Below are positions 55,290-64,000 of a DNA stretch of 64,000 nt, one piece after another. The stretch is from Dermacentor variabilis. Taxonomy: Eukaryota; Arthropoda; Arachnida; Ixodida; Ixodidae. The notes beneath the pieces were generated by a model. It searched no databases, was not told the origin of the DNA, and was given only the letters and a program-made list of their open reading frames with translations. Where the stretch lies: the NCBI RefSeq assembly GCF_050947875.1, contig NC_134568.1, positions 215,495,648 through 215,559,647 on the forward strand, written 5' to 3'. Made by a program: the position numbers and the translations under genes. Each line of letters opens with the position of its first letter. The first letter of the stretch is position 1.

Positions 55290-56154
55290 TCCACGGGCGT
55301 TCGTTCTATTGCTGAGCATTTTTCATCGATAGTTTGGAGACATTGTCTTTTTTGTTTGCTATTGACAGCAGTCTCGTACTCTATGTGGGTGTCCTGCGAA
55401 CCGCAGACATTTTTGACGTTGTGTGAGTGAGTTGCTTCAGCGCCACTGCAAGGATGAAGGAAATTTTTTTCGCTTTAGCAATCTGGAGCCCGTGATCACA
55501 CACAAGCGAGTTTCTATTGTTGCGATCCGGTTCTGGGGCTCGTGGTTCGTACTCGGGCATCATACAGGAGTCGCTTGCCTTCGCCGCCGGAGCGTCTGAA
55601 GTATGCCAGCTGGCCTGCGCTATACCGGCGCGTTGCACTAAGCTGGCTCAGCGGACCCACGCCGTCGTCCGTATTTATCTCCGAGAGTTGCTTGTCGGCG
55701 AGGAGGTGAGGTCGGGAGGTTGAAGAAAACGAGAAACGGCTTATTTTACATCTTTAGACAATTGGCTCCAGATATGGGGCCACACTGCATGTAGGAAGAC
55801 ATTACATGTCTGATCACTACTTGTCTGAGCATAGACATGTCAGAACATACACTATACACTGCACCAAAAGTGTCCGCGCTTAACACAGCTGTTTTCTCTA
55901 GGTAACTGCACGAGGGAATCTGATGTCTGTGTCTCGGCCAAACTTAATGGCCGAACAGTTCGCAAAATCCTACCGATGGTCGCACCCCCTTGATGAACTC
56001 CACCTTTGGTGTCCAACCTTCGAACCCGCCTACGAGGCAATCTGGAAACGGGTCCACGCTGTTTCCGCGGAAGTCGTTGACACTGGCTCATTGCTCTCCG
56101 TAATGGTCAGCTCGTCAGGGTCATGAGACTGGCCTTCACGGTCGTTACCGCTAG
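55290..56154. other. No gene recognised
   Basis: Mixed composition. The 85-codon minus ORF at 55381-55638 and 68-codon plus ORF overlap and neither is recognisable. Confidence 0.5.
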
Positions 56155-56255
56155 GGTGGCTAGAAATGCATTGGCGTTCCAGTTACTTTCTTAACAAAAC
56201 GTCGTCTTATCCATTGAATCACAAAAGTAACTGAAGCGCCAATGCGTTTATCCGC
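56155..56255. repeat. Inverted repeat, MITE-like
   Basis: AAATGCATTGGCGTTCCAGT TACTTTC on the left and AAAGTAACTGAAGCGCCAAT GCGTTT on the right form imperfect ~26-bp arms around a ~35-bp loop. Confidence 0.6.
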
Positions 56256-56549
56256 AAAGTTCGCGAATTAATGTCTCGAAACTGGTGTCATCCTGAAAAT
56301 TCGTTTCAAGTGGATCCGTTTTGCGAACGCCACGTAGAATTTGTAAATTGCAATATGCGCCATAAAGTAATTAGTTAAAAACCTTATTAGTGAATGTTTG
56401 CTAGTTAGTAGATTATGCATTTTAATTTTTTGTGCAATTATTGTCCGCCTCTTCAAATAGACCATCTGAATATGAAGTATAATTGTGCTATCTGCCACAG
56501 GCAACCTTGAAAAATTTTTGAAAGTTTTCGCTGGAACGCTCGGTATATA
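56256..56549. other. No gene recognised
   Basis: AT-rich sequence up to the mariner TA target. Confidence 0.5.
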
Positions 56550-57818
56550 TACGAGGGTTGATCCAGCAATAAGGTTCTCAAAGAGCTCCAGCCACACGGG
56601 AAGGTGCGAGGCGAAATCCGGCAACACTGCTGCCCCGCGCGGCTGTTCCCCCACTATCGTTTCCCCCCGGCAGCGTCCTATATGGAGCCGTCCGATATGG
56701 AGGTTCCCATTGCTGATCCCGCCAAGTGCGAGATTCGTTTCGTGATTCACTTTTTGCACGCCAAGGGGACTCCACCCGTGGATATTCATCGTCAGTAGAC
56801 AGAGGTGTATGGCGACAAGTATATGTCCGTTCAACACGACCGAAAGTGGCGGAGGTAGTCAGTCTAACGCCGGTCGGAAGGAAGTCCACGATGAAGAACG
56901 GAGTGTAAGACCGTCAGTTTTAGAAGCGGTTATCGAGATGGTCCTACGCGAAGTGCTTCAAAACAGGAGGATCACCGTCCGTGAACTTGTTGCTCACGTT
57001 CCTGGGAGTTCGTACGGTACATTGGAAAGAGCTTTGACTGAAAAACTGAGGTATCACAAATGTTGTGCTCGATGGGTACCACGGCTATTGACATCAAACC
57101 ACAAGAAGAAACGCCTTGACTGTGCTCGCCAGTTTCTTCACAAGTGTCAAGAAGACGAGGAAAGATTGTTGGACTCCATTGTTCCGGGAGACGAAACGGG
57201 GGTGTTTCATTTCACTCCCGAAACGAAACAAATATCCAAACAGGGCGTCACCGAAAGTCACCAGTCGCAAAGAAGTTCAAACAAACTTCTTCTGCTGGCA
57301 AAGTCATGGCCAGTGTTTTTTGGGATCGTAAGGGGGTGCTGCTTATCGATTTCATGGAACGTGGGACAACAATTAACTCAGACAGTCATTCTGCAACACT
57401 AAGAAAACTCAGGCGAGCTATCCAGAACCGCTGGCGAGGACGACTGGCAGCCGGTGTAACGCTGCTTGACGACAACGCCCGACCTTACGTCTCCCGTCAA
57501 ACCCAGCAAGTTTTGACAAACTTTAAGTCCAGACCTCGCGCCTAGTTAAGACCTCCCTGCTAGTGATTATCATTTGTTCCGCAAGTTAAAGGAACATTTG
57601 CATGATCAATCCTTCCGGAGCGACGCTGAAGTTAAACAAGAGGTGAAACGCTTCTTCAAGGGGTTAGCGGCGGAGTTCTACGACATTGGGACGCAGAAAT
57701 TGGAACACCATCTACAAAAATGCGTAGAAAAAGATGGGGTGGTTATGTAGAAAAATAGAGCAAAATTTCATCTTTCCAATGATGGAAATTTCTACTTACT
57801 TCTGGATCAACCCTCGTA
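56550..57818 (+). mobile_element. mariner element, inactive
   Basis: 1,269 bp between TA dinucleotides (56548-56549 and 57819-57820). Terminal inverted repeats start TACGAGGGTTGATCCAG at the left and are matched by CTGGATCAACCCTCGTA at the right (57802-57818). Size and TA target are typical of mariner. Confidence 0.92.
56697..57750 (+). pseudogene. mariner transposase relic
   Basis: N-terminal helix-turn-helix start (MEVPIADPAKCEIRFVIHFL) ends at a TAG at 56796-56798. The next part is in another frame (VRELVAHVPGSSYGTLERAL, RWVPRLLTSNHKKKR). Catalytic core: GDETGVFHF then PETKQISKQ (first Asp), and in a third frame FWDRKGVLLIDFMERGTTIN and LLDDNARPYVS (second Asp). DYHLF near 57562 holds the third Asp. 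At least two frameshifts and two stops (one near 57543), so no functional enzyme. Confidence 0.9.
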
Positions 57819-58351
57819 TAGATATATAAGATGACCGGGCTTCTTAAAGTCTGTGACGCCAGCGGGCGCAGTCTTTCCGATCTTATTCATAGTAAAGGAA
57901 AGAGTGACCTATACTGTTTGTAATAACAAATAGACTAGAATGGATCGCATGCTGGGATTCCTTGTTGTTATTGAACTACGTGTTTCCATCTGTATCTTTG
58001 CATAGCTACGTAACAAGTGTTTGTGCTGCCTTTTATTTTAACAAAGCACTGATTTTTGCACAGATGACATGCATATATGTTTTATTTCTTCTAGAATGAC
58101 TTGCCGATGCCAGATTGAAACCCTTAGTGCTTCTTGCATCACAGCTATGTGAAAGCGTTTTAATCCTATTTTGGATACCAAATGAATCCAAATGCTACTT
58201 GAACAGCATAACACTTATCGACCGGTTTCACGAGAGCGCCCATGCATGTGTTCGCGGATTTCTGACCCATTAAAAAGAAAACGTGTATTTACCGTGCTTT
58301 AAACGTACTGTGATTTTTTTTCTTGACATGAATAAATAAGGAGAGAGAGAG
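57819..58351. other. No gene recognised
   Basis: AT-rich sequence between the mariner and the LINE 3' end. Confidence 0.5.
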
Positions 58352-58407
58352 AGTAAAACATCTTTATTAATAATATCTGAATGGTGAGAGCAGTGTGGGA
58401 GGAACCC

Positions 58408-58791
58408 TCAGCCCATGGTTCCTAAGATGATTCCGGCGATGTTTCGAGCCCGTTGTATCACAGCTCGGAGGACCTCGGGAGGTCCGTCGCGGAGGGCATC
58501 GTCCCACAGCTCTTTGTTGCGTAGGGGGTAAAGGAGAGTTGGCAAGGGAGGAAAGAGGTTTGCAGTGCACTCAATTGTGACGTGGAAGATTGTGGGCGAG
58601 CTGCCACAGCCAGGGCAACGATCTGCATAACAGTGTGGGTAGAATTTATTGAGAGAGACAAGATTTGGAAAAGTTGCGGTTTGTAACTGGCGTAATGCCA
58701 CTGCTTCCTCCCGCGGGGAGGATGGCGGTGGTGCGGCGTGGGTGCGACGAATGCGTGTATAATGACGGAGTATGTCTTTGTAACGGAGCAA
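58408..58791 (-). pseudogene. LINE A C-terminal knuckle
   Basis: 127 codons: HYTRIRRTHAAPPPSSPREE, AVALRQLQTATFPNLVSLNK, then CPGCGSSPTIFHVTIEC (C-x2-C-x7-H-x4-C). It ends in GTMG-stop about 60 bases before the element's 3' end. Parallels the domains at 28468 and 60214. Confidence 0.82.
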
Positions 58792-58944
58792 GGGATCCCC
58801 CCACTCTGAACTAGTCGCCTCACCACGCCGAGTCGCCTGGAGGGAAATTTCTCGGGCAACCGCATGTGCGCGTTCGTTACCCGGCGGCGAGGTATGACCA
58901 GGGGTCCAGAGTAAGTGTATGCGGGGAGGTGTGGTTGGTGTATT

Positions 58945-59332
58945 TTACGGGATCTGTTTGAGAATTTGGTGCGCCGCTCTCGGGATGCCATGTCCTGATA
59001 GGAACGCCCGGCATGCCTCTTGCGAGTCCGTCAATATATACACTTCCTCAGGAACACGGATGGCGTATCGAATTGCAAGAGCAACACCGAGAATTTCTCC
59101 GTAAGCTGCATTTGTTCCGCGCATTCCAGCAGAGTCTCTCAGGGATTCGGTGCCATCCAAAACTACCTCTTGAGTGCGTGATGTGTCCGTGTATAAAGTA
59201 TGTGTTTTCGGGATGTTTGCAAGCATGCGGCCAATGCATCGTACACGGGCTTTCGCCGCCCTTTGTCATGCTCGGGTGCATATTACGTGGCAATGGATGA
59301 ATACTTAGTGCTTGGCGTATCGCTGACGACAA
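58945..59332 (-). pseudogene. LINE A RNase H
   Basis: Frame 59226-58945: HTLYTDTSRTQ (Asp), AAYGEILGVALAIRYA (Glu), YILTDSQEACRAFLSG (Asp). The His region is in the next frame near 58900 (GHTSPPGNERAH-like). Upstream, 59332-59227 includes IHPLPRNMHPSMTKGGE in another frame. Frameshifted. Confidence 0.8.
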
Positions 59333-59353
59333 GATCGTTGGACGGGTTTCAGA

Positions 59354-60074
59354 CTAAAGGGGTGGGACGGAGTATCCTAGCCATGTGAGAAGATGGCGGC
59401 CAGTAGGAGTGAGTAGGAGGCGCTGGCGATGGCTCACCCAATGTGCCTCTAGCAGCTCGCCTAGTGTGTTATGTGTCCCTAAGTTAAGCAGACGGCGTGT
59501 GGAAGTATAGTTCGGGAGGCCATGGGCCAGCTTCGTCGCTTTGCGAATCATTGTGTCTATGCGAAGTTGTTGCGCTTAGGTCAACCGCTGAAATGGGAGA
59601 TGGTATGTAAGGCGGCTGATCACGCATGCCTCCACCAAGCGCAGCAGGTCCTCTTCTCGAAGACCCGAGCGCCTGTTGGAGACCCTCCGGGTCATGGCTA
59701 GAATTTGCTCAATCTGTCTGGATAGAAGGGAAACAGTGTAGTTTGACCTGCTATCCGCTTGGACGTGTAGGCCGAGGATACGAGCACGATTAACCTGTGG
59801 TATCGGTGTGCCATCCACGTGCACAGTGATAGGGGGAGTAGAGGAACGGCCTCGGGGGCGAATGATTATGAGCTCCGACTTTTCCGGAGCACATCTTAAG
59901 GCGCATTTTCTCGCGTACTCGGAAACTGTATCGACTGCTTGCTGCAATCGGTCCTGGATGGCTCCTTCGGAACCGCGTGTCGACCTGATAGTAATGTCGT
60001 CCGCATAAATAGCGTAGGCGACATCAGGTATCTGGTCGAGTAGCCGGGGAGCCCTGCGAGCGGGATATTGAATA
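59354..60074 (-). pseudogene. LINE A reverse transcriptase, second half
   Basis: Resumes with LFNIPLAGLP, then after a one-base frameshift near 60045 continues IPDVAYAIYADDITIRSTRG (YADD catalytic pair), CALRCAPEKSELIIIRP, RARILGLHVQADS, RRVSNRRSGLREEDLLRLVE and ACVISRLTYHLPF. A stop at 59576 is followed in another frame by MIRKATKLAHGLPNYTSTRR and LGTHNTLGELLEAHW. Confidence 0.88.
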
Positions 60075-60213
60075 GAGAGAGAGGGAGAACAACTTAGTGA
60101 AAATGCCTGCAGAGTCGGTTAGGCCCCCTCCACGCAGGGAGGACAAGCTTTTACCCCGACGCGGCCACTACGTCAGTCTCGTCCGTTGTGCTCCTCGGGG
60201 TCTTGGTCCCTCG

Positions 60214-61146
60214 CTACTTCCGCTGGTCCGAGAGGGCCGCAGCCCCCTTCCTGGGGGTGCTGCCCTCCTTCTCCTCGGTTTCGCGCAGTCGCTGCCTCTC
60301 TAGAGCTGCCGAGACCTGCTGGACGGCCTTGAGTTGTGTCTCTTTGTCACAGCTCCACGTTGCAGCCTCTAGCTGCGGCGGGATCGTCGTCTTCTCGCTG
60401 GCTTTTCGCGGATTTATGCTACAGTCCCAAAGTATGTGAGCCGCGGTATCTCTCTCCTTCGCGCACAGTCTACACATGTCACTCCCGTACACGCTTGGAC
60501 ACACGTGCTTAGCTAGCACAGGGGTGAGCAGGGACCCCGTCTGTAATTGCCTGTATAACACTGCCTCCTTCCGGGTAAGCCCCTGTTGAGGTGGCGGCAT
60601 AGTCTGTCTGTTAAGTCTGTACCACTTGACTATTTCGTTGAAGGTGGTCATCTTGTCCTTGGCACTGCACCGCGACCAACACTCCGAGTCGGCCGTGCTT
60701 GCAGCTGCGCGGTTAGTTAGTCCTCGCGCGGCCGAGTTGGCCGTCTCGTTGTAGTTCACGTTCCCGCGTTCCGACACGTCACTGCCCATGTGGGCCGGAA
60801 ACCACTTGATCACCACAGCACTTTTGCGTGTGATGTCTTCGGCCTTGCGCAGTATGCGCGCGGCCTCACTACATACCCTACCCTTGGCGTAGTTCTTCAC
60901 TGCCGTTCTAGAGTCACACAACACTGTAGTGCATCCGGGGTCGGAGACGGCCAAGGCGATGGCCACCTCTTCCGCCCGGTGCGCCTCTCGAGTCCGGACG
61001 CTCGCCGCGGTCTTCCTTGCACCCGTCGATGCCCCGACAGCCACCACCGCGTATGCGTCGCTGCTCCCTCGATACTCCGCCGCGTCCACATAGACGGCGC
61101 CTTCTTCTCTGGCGTGGAGGTCCACGAGAGCCCTGGCCCTCGCCAA
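60214..61146 (-). CDS. LINE B RNase H and C-terminal knuckle (open)
   Basis: 310 codons, uninterrupted. RNase H: AVYVDAAEYRG (Asp), RAEEVAIALAV (Glu), TVLCDSRTAVKNY (Asp) and VVIKWFPAHMG ... NYNETANSAARGL (His and the final acidic region). Then LTRKEAVLYRQLQTGSLLTP and CRLCAKERDTAAHILWDC, a C-x2-C-x8-H-x4-C knuckle, and a basic tail. All four RNase H positions look intact, but it is separated from its RT by a frameshift and truncation, so it is a remnant rather than a gene. Confidence 0.8.
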   Translation of the reverse strand: MARARALVDLHAREEGAVYVDAAEYRGSSDAYAVVAVGASTGARKTAASVRTREAHRAEEVAIALAVSDPGCTTVLCDSRTAVKNYAKGRVCSEAARILRKAEDITRKSAVVIKWFPAHMGSDVSERGNVNYNETANSAARGLTNRAAASTADSECWSRCSAKDKMTTFNEIVKWYRLNRQTMPPPQQGLTRKEAVLYRQLQTGSLLTPVLAKHVCPSVYGSDMCRLCAKERDTAAHILWDCSINPRKASEKTTIPPQLEAATWSCDKETQLKAVQQVSAALERQRLRETEEKEGSTPRKGAAALSDQRK

Positions 61147-61905
61147 CCTCCGCTCCTTGTTGTGCTCCGTTCACGTTCCTCGGGATCGGGCATACTCTGA
61201 GCTTTCTGTTGATGCTATCCGGTATAGGTACATCTTTCTGCTGCTTGCCTTCCCTCGGCTCGAGGCCAAGGTCCCGCAGTATCTGTCTTCCGGTTCTCGT
61301 TTCAGAGAGACGCTCGAGTTGCGCCGTTCTCTGTGCTTCGGCTATTTTGTCCAGCGTGTTGTGGACTCCCAGCGCCATGAATTTTTCGGTGCTCGTGCTC
61401 CCGAGGAGACCGAGTGCCGCCTTATACGCCTTGCGTATGGTGGCGTCTATCTTTTTACGTTCGCTCGGCCTCCATTTGTGGAAGGCGGTCACGTACGTTA
61501 TGTGGCTAACTGCGAACGATTGAACGAGCCTAGTCAGGCTCTCGTCCTTCATCCCCGCTCTTCTGTTGGACACCCTCTTGATGAGTCTCACTGCCTCGGC
61601 CGCTTTTCCCGCGAGCTTGTTGACCGTTTCACCGTTGACTCGGTTTCGCTGGATGAGCAGCGCGAGCACTCGAATCTTCTCGACCTCCGGTATTACCTGT
61701 CCTCCCGCTGTCTTGACCGTGATCTTGGGACGCTCGTACTTGACTTCCATATTCTTTCTTTTCCTGCCCGCTCCTGCCGGTGGAATCACCAGCAGTTCTG
61801 ACTTGGCCGGAGAGCGAACGAGTCCAGACCCGCCCAGCTGCTCCTCGATGGCGTTGACCGCTTCTTGCAGCGTTGTCTCGATCCTACAGGGCGAATCTAC
61901 AAGAC
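61147..61905 (-). pseudogene. LINE B RT thumb/connection
   Basis: Open in the same frame as the preceding LINE A segment, giving a fused ORF (62257-60914). Recognisable parts: LVRSPAKSELLVIPPA, EKIRVLALLIQRN, RLIKRVSNRRAGMKDESLTR, LVQSFAVSHITYVTAFH and STSTEKFMALGVHNTLDKIA. These parallel the thumb of the LINE at 29528 and of LINE A. The frame is lost near 61150, where RNase H begins in another frame. Confidence 0.8.
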
Positions 61906-62886
61906 GTGTCCCACGTCCTACAAGGCGAATCGTACCGGATCTATGTGGTCCCATTCCTACGGTGGCTGTGCGATCTCGGAGAAATGCGCGGATGTAGTTG
62001 TACATACGAATTCCACAGTGTGAATGGGCAACATTGCGAAGGATGAGGTCATGTGCAACATTATCGAATGCCCCTTTTACGTCTAAGGCGATGAGTGCTC
62101 TCGTTTGGGCGGACGACGGAGGTCCTATGACCTCCTCCCGCAATTGTAAAGGCACATCTTTGGCAGACAGATGAGCCCGATATCCGAATTGAGAGTTAGA
62201 AAAGAATGATTTTTCTTCGAGGAAGGGCTGCAGACGCCGCAAGAGTACATGCTCCATGAGCTTACGTTGCAGGATGTTAGGGAGATGGGTTGTAAGTTTT
62301 CAACCTTAACTGGCTTGCCCGGTTTGGGGATCAGTGTGGTGTCGGCGTGTCGCCATGCTTGGGGAAGCATGCCCTTGCGCCAGCAATCATTGAAGATACG
62401 GGTGAGCTGTTTGATATCCGCGTCACTGAGGTTACGAAGGGTGGCGAATCGGATGTGGTCGGCTCCCGGTGCCGTGTTGCGGCGTAGGTCTTGTAGGACC
62501 ACCCGCACCTCGTCAGATGTGATGTCCGCATCTAGCAATTCGTTCGCCTCGCCTACATAAGGATAGTGAGGGTACTGCGGCGGCGGGCCTGTGGGTATGA
62601 AATGCTTCTCTAGCTCTCTGAGGAGTGTCGAGACATCGTCCCTGTACTCGTGCATTAGGATGTGCAGCTGTTGAAACGTTTTTCCCTTTGTTGTGGTGGG
62701 ATCTGTGAGTGAGCGAAGAATCGACCACGTTTTTGCTGTGCTCAATGTGCCTGAGAGGCGATCGCAAAATCCTCGCCAGTTATTCTTCTTAAGGATCTCT
62801 GCATACTCCTGAGATTCCCGTGTAATTTGATCTATACGTTTCCTAAGTTTGCAGTTGAGGAGTTGTCGTTTCCATCGTCGTGTCAA
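61906..62886 (-). pseudogene. LINE A reverse transcriptase, first half
   Basis: 62886-62265: linker (WRGFCDRLSGTLSTAKTWSI), then fingers (RNTAPGADHIRFATLRNLSD, TLIPKPGKP, LQPISLTSC). A frameshift near 62260 leads to MEHVLLRRLQPFLEEKSFFS, FGYRAHLSAKDVPLQLREEV, LIALDVKGAFDN (first catalytic Asp) and GTIRLVGRGT. The PQG motif and YADD that should follow are not here: LINE B sequence begins. The missing half resumes at about 60074. Confidence 0.88.
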
Positions 62887-63044
62887 CCCTCTGCGGGCGT
62901 TCCAAAGATGGAGTAAATGCGGGTCTACGTCTGGTTTCTCGGTTGTGGTGCGCAGTGTGCTCGTGGATCTTGTGCGAGAGAGTCAAGCCAGCTTTCGTAC
63001 CCTTGGCGCTCAGGTGGGTCCTGGCGACGTTCCCTGAATTTCGC

Positions 63045-63781
63045 TCAATCCGTTATACGCACATTTCGCTCGGGCCTGCGCGCACCCCGTAATGACAAGG
63101 TGGTCGCCACGATGTAGTGGTCACTACCAAGGTGCTCCTCTAAAGGCCCGTGCGCAACGACTGGGCCAGTATTGCGCACGAACGTAAGGTCAGGGCAGGT
63201 GTCACGAGATACGCTGTTGCCTATCCGAGTGGGGTGCTCTGGGTCGGTAAGCGGTGTGTATCTCATGTTACAGATGGCATTCCATAAGCGGGTCCCTTTA
63301 GCCTGCGATTTAACGTAACCCCATGCAGTATGCGGAGCGTTAAAGTCGCCGGCCACCACACAAACCCGTCCAAACCTACCAAATTCTGTTAGTAGGTGCT
63401 GAAAACAGTGCGTTCGCGAACGGGGGAACTGTATGCATTGAGTATAGACAGACTCTCGCTGCGTTTACCTTGCGTAATTATTTCCAATATTTGGTGAGGA
63501 ATGTCAATGTTAGTGGTATGCATGCGACATGTAACATGTTTCGAAACTAAGGCTCCCACAAGAGGAGAGACACCCGAGAGCGTGCTGTAGCCGGATAAAG
63601 AAGGGGTGCAATTGACTTCCTGTAAGAGGATGACATCGGGAGGGTTCGTGGATGTGGCGATATACTGCTGTAGGAAACCTCGTTTTCGGCGGAATCCCCT
63701 ACAATTCCACTGCCACACCACTAGTTGCTCCGCGTTACGCGGCGCCATCATCATCGCGAGAGGAAGCAGGCGGTCGTGCAT
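63045..63781 (-). pseudogene. LINE A endonuclease domain
   Basis: Apurinic-type endonuclease in two frames. 63781-63389 contains VVWQWNCRGFRRKRG (Asn motif), VILLQEVNC (Glu motif) and SILNAYSSP. 63359-63045 contains VVAGDFNAPHTAWG (Asp/Asn motif), CPDLTFVRN and LGSDHYIVAT (Ser-Asp-His motif). All catalytic motifs are present but a frame break lies at about 63360-63390. The domain would nick target DNA for target-primed reverse transcription. Confidence 0.9.
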
Positions 63782-63992
63782 AGGGATGCGGGCGCCGGGT
63801 GCTCACATTTGAAGGTTGCGGCCGAGAGCCTTGGTCGGAAAGCGCGCTTTCGTTGTTACCGCTAAGCTCAGGAATTTGCACGCGTGTGAAAGTGCACTCT
63901 ATACGTGATTTCACTTGCTCCGTAATCCCTATTTGAAGGGCCTCCATTTGGCGTTCTATCCTGTCCAGAGCCGCCTGCATACTAGTGCTCAT
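63735..63992 (-). pseudogene. LINE A ORF1 C-terminal end (partial)
   Basis: 85 codons to the window edge: a helical start (MSTSMQAALDRIERQMEALQ) and a Pro/Ser/Arg-rich tail ending in RDDDGAA-stop. It overlaps the start of ORF2 by 47 bases in another frame, which is common for ORF1/ORF2 of LINEs. No zinc knuckle is visible in this part. Identity as ORF1 rests on position. Confidence 0.5.
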
Positions 63993-64000
63993 GTCTGCCA

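Larger units (their letters stand above)
60075..61905 (-). mobile_element. LINE B (I group), 5'-truncated, nested in LINE A
   Basis: Starts just after the RT active site (RIETTLQEAVNAIEEQLGGS), covers thumb, RNase H, knuckle and 3' UTR, and ends in a (TC)n-type tract (GA-rich on plus, 60075-60090). Same orientation as LINE A. No TSD is visible; about a dozen codons of LINE A around the PQG motif are missing at the junction. Confidence 0.75.
58352..64000 (-). mobile_element. LINE A (I group), interrupted by LINE B, runs off window
   Basis: Reads right to left: ORF1 C-terminus (to 63735), endonuclease, RT first half (to about 61906), a foreign LINE segment (61905-60075), RT second half from about 60074, RNase H, C-terminal knuckle, and a 3' end AATAAAGATGTTTTAC followed by a (TC)n tract on its own strand (GA on plus, 58342-58352). 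Multiple frame breaks make it dead. Confidence 0.85.

Noticed and set aside
56809..57402. Intact mariner transposase
   Set aside because: The N-terminal part ends at a stop at 56796, and the catalytic parts are in different frames.
60914..62257. Single intact 447-codon RT protein
   Set aside because: It is a fusion of two LINE families in one open frame, lacks YADD, and runs out of frame into the RNase H region.

Overview
Eukaryotic nuclear DNA, most probably from a hard (ixodid) tick. The case rests on mobile-element content: at least eleven tRNA-headed SINE copies of the type called Ruka in ixodid ticks, RNase H-bearing I-group LINEs ending in (TC)n tracts, a Penelope-like 3' end, Ty3/Gypsy elements and dense microsatellites. 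I found no convincing host protein gene, no rRNA or functional tRNA gene, and no bacterial or viral genome organisation. Species cannot be fixed from this window.

Layout. 1-9.3 kb: gene-poor DNA with a (GT)n tract, a dispersed repeat family, hairpins and one SINE with a perfect 16-bp target-site duplication (TSD). 9.35-10.4 kb: a tRNA-headed SINE split by a second SINE, an inverted tRNA-like head, and the first ~34 codons of a LINE endonuclease ORF. 11.4-12 kb: tandem duplication and a putative solo LTR. 18.2-19.2 kb: a minus-strand LTR with a visible primer-binding site (PBS). 20.5-23.2 kb: a 5'-truncated, broken Ty3/Gypsy pol with normal RT-RNaseH-IN order and a candidate short 3' LTR. 26.5-28.4 kb: a MITE and a LINE 3' fragment. 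28.4-31.05 kb: a larger minus-strand I-group LINE whose 5' end runs into a 1.1-kb near-perfect palindrome (31.0-32.1 kb). 33.85-34.6 kb: a relative of the 18-kb LTR. 43.1-43.7 kb: two inverted Penelope-like 3' ends. 46.9-53.9 kb: a complete, apparently intact LTR retrotransposon inside an older SINE. 54.3-55.3 kb: a LINE 3' end inside a SINE. 56.55-57.82 kb: a dead mariner. 58.35-64 kb: a LINE interrupted by another truncated LINE and running off the window.

The most notable object is the 6,986-bp element at 46906-53891. Its 851-bp LTRs look identical, it has a 4-bp TSD, and one uninterrupted 1481-codon ORF encodes gag, protease, INTEGRASE, then reverse transcriptase and RNase H. Integrase before RT is the Copia-like order, yet the RT/RNase H and integrase are Ty3/Gypsy-like. 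Its Gag carries a SCAN-like region. Together these match the Gmr1-like branch of Ty3/Gypsy, best known from deuterostomes. By eye it is young and may still be competent.

The window also gives a relative chronology: SINEs are the substrate into which LTR elements, LINEs and other SINEs were inserted, and LINE was inserted into LINE.
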